Assembly (NCBI GenBank): GCA_044433305.1
Contig: JAWXTS010000033.1
Span: 1 to 17,049 of the forward strand
DNA: 17,049 nt
Direction: 5' to 3'
Source of the DNA: JAWXTS01 sp044433305
GTDB taxonomy: Bacteria; Bacteroidota; Bacteroidia; Bacteroidales; Rikenellaceae
The notes beneath the pieces are model-generated. The model was not told where the DNA came from. It did not search any database and saw only the letters and a list, made by a program, of their open reading frames with translations. The position numbers and the translations under genes are program-made. Below are positions 15,091 to 17,049 of the stretch, piece by piece. The stretch's first letter is position 1, and every line of letters starts with the position of its first letter.

Positions 15091-16263
15091 TTAAGGGTTA
15101 AGTTTGCGAGCCTCGCTAACGGCTATCGGTGAGTCTCCTTTAAAAGCAACGAGAAAGGCGTCGCCAAAAGTTTTTCTCACTTCGCGTTGCAAAGATAATG
15201 CTTTGCTGTAAGAATTAGCTTGTTCAACATAATATTTATAGAGATTTCCTATCTTTATTTCAGTAACTTTGTTCCTATATGTCTTAAATTGTTCCGAACT
15301 TGGCGCAATGCGGGTTGTCGAACTGCATACCTGAACTCTGTAAACTATATTATTGCTATTTGTTTGTACTTGCCCCTGTGGTTTTGGGTCAGCCTTGGCT
15401 ATATTTTCAGGGGCTATGTTAACAACGTTAGCAGCCTCCTCTATATTGTCGCTGTCGAGAACTATGGTGTTACCTCTGCCGTCAGCCTTGGTCTTGTAGG
15501 TGCTAAAGGCATTGAACAGCGCGCGCGAGTATTTCTCTTGTCCTGCTTTCGATACTAAGAACTTCTGGTCGCTGAGGTTGGTTATGAATCCAAGCTCGAC
15601 AAGTACGCTGGGCATGGTGGTTTTCCATAGTACAAGGAACCCTGCTTGGCGCACGCCTCTGTCGTTGAGTCCCGTATTTTTTATCAGCTCGCTCTGTGCT
15701 GTTTGTGCAAATAACATGCTCTGTTCGCGATACGAGTATTGCATAAGGTTGAATATTATGAATGACTCTGAGGAACCAGGTGAGTAGCCGCTATATTTTG
15801 CTGTATAGTCCGATTCGTATGTGATAACGTCATTTTCGCGCATGGCCACATCGAGGTTACCGTTGCTCTTGTCCACACCCATAACAAAGGTGCTTATACC
15901 ATTGGGCGATTGGCTGTGTGTGGCATCAACGTGTATAGATATAAATAGGTCGGCACCTGCTTTGTTGGCTATGTCGCTGCGTGTGTCTAGAGGGATAAAA
16001 GTGTCATCCTTACGTGTATAGATAATTTCGACCTCGGGATAGTGTTCGTTTATTAGTGCTCCTAGTCGAAGTGCTACATTGAGGACAATATTTTTTTCTT
16101 GGTGCGTTTTAAATACTGTACCAGGGTCTTTACCGCCGTGGCCAGCGTCTATAACCACCTTATTTATTACTGCGGGGCCTTGTGTGGCGGCACTAATTTT
16201 TGTGCTGTGTGTTGCTGTAAGTAACAGTAATAGAGATAGTTGTAATATTGTACGAATATTCAT
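15091..16263 (-). CDS. N-acetylmuramoyl-L-alanine amidase (Amidase_3) with SPOR-like C-terminal domain
   Basis: This secreted zinc amidase cuts the bond between MurNAc and the stem peptide, usually in daughter-cell separation. The start at 16263 gives a signal peptide (MNIRTILQLSLLLLLTATHS, then TKISAA). The 22-residue extension from an upstream start would overlap the promoter and block the signal sequence. The Amidase_3 domain spans about 34-255, with zinc ligands in DAGHGGKDPG (His42), QEKN (Glu56) and SIHVDA (His111), and catalytic Glu223 in SVLVELGFITN. A linker leads to a C-terminal SPOR-like segment (about 306-376: YRVQVCSSTTRI...GNLYKYYVEQANSYSKAL), which in this class binds denuded septal glycan. 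Product length is 390. It is the first gene of the long leftward operon. Confidence 0.92.
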   Translation of the reverse strand: MNIRTILQLSLLLLLTATHSTKISAATQGPAVINKVVIDAGHGGKDPGTVFKTHQEKNIVLNVALRLGALINEHYPEVEIIYTRKDDTFIPLDTRSDIANKAGADLFISIHVDATHSQSPNGISTFVMGVDKSNGNLDVAMRENDVITYESDYTAKYSGYSPGSSESFIIFNLMQYSYREQSMLFAQTAQSELIKNTGLNDRGVRQAGFLVLWKTTMPSVLVELGFITNLSDQKFLVSKAGQEKYSRALFNAFSTYKTKADGRGNTIVLDSDNIEEAANVVNIAPENIAKADPKPQGQVQTNSNNIVYRVQVCSSTTRIAPSSEQFKTYRNKVTEIKIGNLYKYYVEQANSYSKALSLQREVRKTFGDAFLVAFKGDSPIAVSEARKLNP

Positions 16264-16296
16264 AAGGGTAAAATTATGTAACTTCTTTTTTTTAGT

Positions 16297-16317
16297 TAAT
16301 TTTGTGGTTACTTTTGT
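16297..16317 (+). promoter_or_regulatory. Candidate -7 boxes for lptD
   Basis: Two exact TAnnTTTGY matches occur on the plus strand: TAATTTTGT (16297-16305) and TACTTTTGT (16309-16317). A -33 TTG is not evident; a T-run lies in its place. The second box would put the start near 16323 and leave about 27 nt before the TTG start codon. These boxes lie inside the amidase leader. Confidence 0.5.
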
Positions 16318-16325
16318 GACACATT

Positions 16326-16334
16326 GCAAAGTTA
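16326..16334 (-). promoter_or_regulatory. -7 box of the amidase-led leftward operon
   Basis: The minus strand reads TAACTTTGC, a full match to TAnnTTTGY. The -33 element is weak. The predicted start near 16320 gives a leader of about 57 nt before the amidase ATG at 16263. It faces the lptD -7 boxes, so the two promoters overlap. Confidence 0.6.
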
Positions 16335-16349
16335 AAAATTTGTTGGAAA

Positions 16350-17049
16350 TTGCGAGTTAAAAATTACAAATATATACTGACTATCTTGTCATTATTATTA
16401 TTTTCTCTAGGGTTTCTGTATGGTCAAGCTCCTGATTTAGAGTCTGGTCGTGAGCACGAAGGCTCACAGTTTGCCACACAAGAAAATAATAATGGTGTGC
16501 CGATAGCCGATAGCACCTATATCTCTGATAGTACATTTGTACTTTCGGCGGATAGCTTATCGCATAATACATTCTCTGTTGACTCGATGGCTATCGATTC
16601 TACCTCTATCATATCTGCTGATAGCGCAAGCGTAGATACACTTGAGACAAAGCAGTTCTTAGACGATGTTATGTCGGGTAGCAACCAAGATTCATTGGTG
16701 TATGATGTTAAAGGTGGTTTTGTATCTATATACGAACAGGGCGACATCTCTTACCAGAATATGAATATCAAGGCCGACTTCATGCGCGTTGATATGAATA
16801 CCAAGGAGATTTATGCTCATGGCCGCCTTGATACCACAACAAATGTTAGTACGCGTCCCGAATTTATAGAGGGAAATTCATCATATACGATGGATACGCT
16901 AACCTATAATATAGATAGCCAGAAGGCCAGAATCAAGGGCGTGCAGACCCAAGACGGTGACGGAATCTTGCGCGGTGTCTCGGTTAAGAAGATGGCCGAC
17001 AACACGATCAACATCTCTAAGGGTCGATATACCACCTGCGATGCCGACC
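16350..17049 (+). CDS. lptD: LptD/OstA family LPS-assembly protein, N-terminal part, cut off at the right edge
   Basis: The frame is open from 16320 to the window edge, but contains no ATG near its start. A TTG at 16350 begins a classic signal peptide: basic RVKNYK, hydrophobic YILTILSLLLFSLGFLYG, then QA. About 233 residues are visible. Residues about 45-100 form a low-complexity stretch rich in Asp-Ser pairs (IADSTY, ISDSTF, VDSMAIDSTS). After it comes the OstA-type periplasmic beta-jellyroll seen in LptD: VSIYEQGDISYQNMNIKADF, then VDMNTKEIYAHG, DTLTYNIDSQKARIKG and NTINISKGRYTTCDAD. LptD inserts lipopolysaccharide into the outer leaflet of the outer membrane. The C-terminal barrel that would confirm LptD over an OstA-like protein lies outside the window. 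The gene is divergent from the amidase, 86 bases apart. Confidence 0.83.
   Translation, partial: MRVKNYKYILTILSLLLFSLGFLYGQAPDLESGREHEGSQFATQENNNGVPIADSTYISDSTFVLSADSLSHNTFSVDSMAIDSTSIISADSASVDTLETKQFLDDVMSGSNQDSLVYDVKGGFVSIYEQGDISYQNMNIKADFMRVDMNTKEIYAHGRLDTTTNVSTRPEFIEGNSSYTMDTLTYNIDSQKARIKGVQTQDGDGILRGVSVKKMADNTINISKGRYTTCDAD

Noticed and set aside
16517..16747. Minus-strand frame of 76 codons near the right edge
   Set aside because: It lies opposite the lptD coding region, whose signal peptide and OstA motifs make the plus frame the real one.
1..17049. CRISPR array, transposase, toxin-antitoxin or phage genes
   Set aside because: No regularly spaced repeats and no proteins of these families were found; the only repeats are the two element copies at 1896 and 2161.

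Overview
The window looks like a chromosomal segment from a member of the Bacteroidales (phylum Bacteroidota). The evidence is a fused MurF-alanine racemase gene, a bacteroidete-type MutS2, an Amidase_3 gene divergent from lptD, a FISUMP-type surface domain, and several promoters of the bacteroidete form TTG-N19/20-TAnnTTTG. The genus cannot be told from this sequence. No transposase, integrase, CRISPR array or recognisable defence system is present.

Left part (1-2450). This is the accessory-looking portion. It holds the 3' end of a FISUMP-domain surface protein gene, a DUF1919 polysaccharide-type gene with its own -7 box, and two small overlapping unknown genes on the minus strand. Next comes about 385 bases without genes. 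That stretch carries a large palindromic element (about 1896-2038) and a diverged half copy of it (2161-2235). It is followed by a strong bidirectional hairpin terminator and a tRNA-Pro(UGG) gene with a near-perfect promoter. The palindromic element sits just upstream of the small gene pair. It could be a structured 5' leader with two competing folds, which makes it the most novel-looking item here.

Middle part (2517-6496, plus strand). This is a three-gene operon: an MscS-type mechanosensitive channel, phosphoglucosamine mutase (GlmM) and an M20 dipeptidase. It starts at a clear promoter and ends in a hairpin terminator that overlaps the stop codon of the convergent flippase gene.

Right part (6485-16334, minus strand). 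This is a long, tightly packed set of genes read leftward: amidase, MCE/MlaD-like protein, MutS2, MurF-Alr, RsmI-like methyltransferase, thymidine kinase and a polysaccharide flippase. Gaps are 9 to 48 bases and two junctions are TAATG stop-start overlaps. An lptD gene starts divergently at about 16350 and runs off the right edge.

Much of the content concerns the cell envelope: amino-sugar supply (GlmM), muropeptide precursor and D-alanine supply (MurF-Alr), wall hydrolysis (amidase), lipid transport (MlaD-like), LPS export (LptD), glycan flipping (Wzx-like) and osmotic release (MscS). MutS2, thymidine kinase and the methyltransferase are housekeeping passengers in the same operon.
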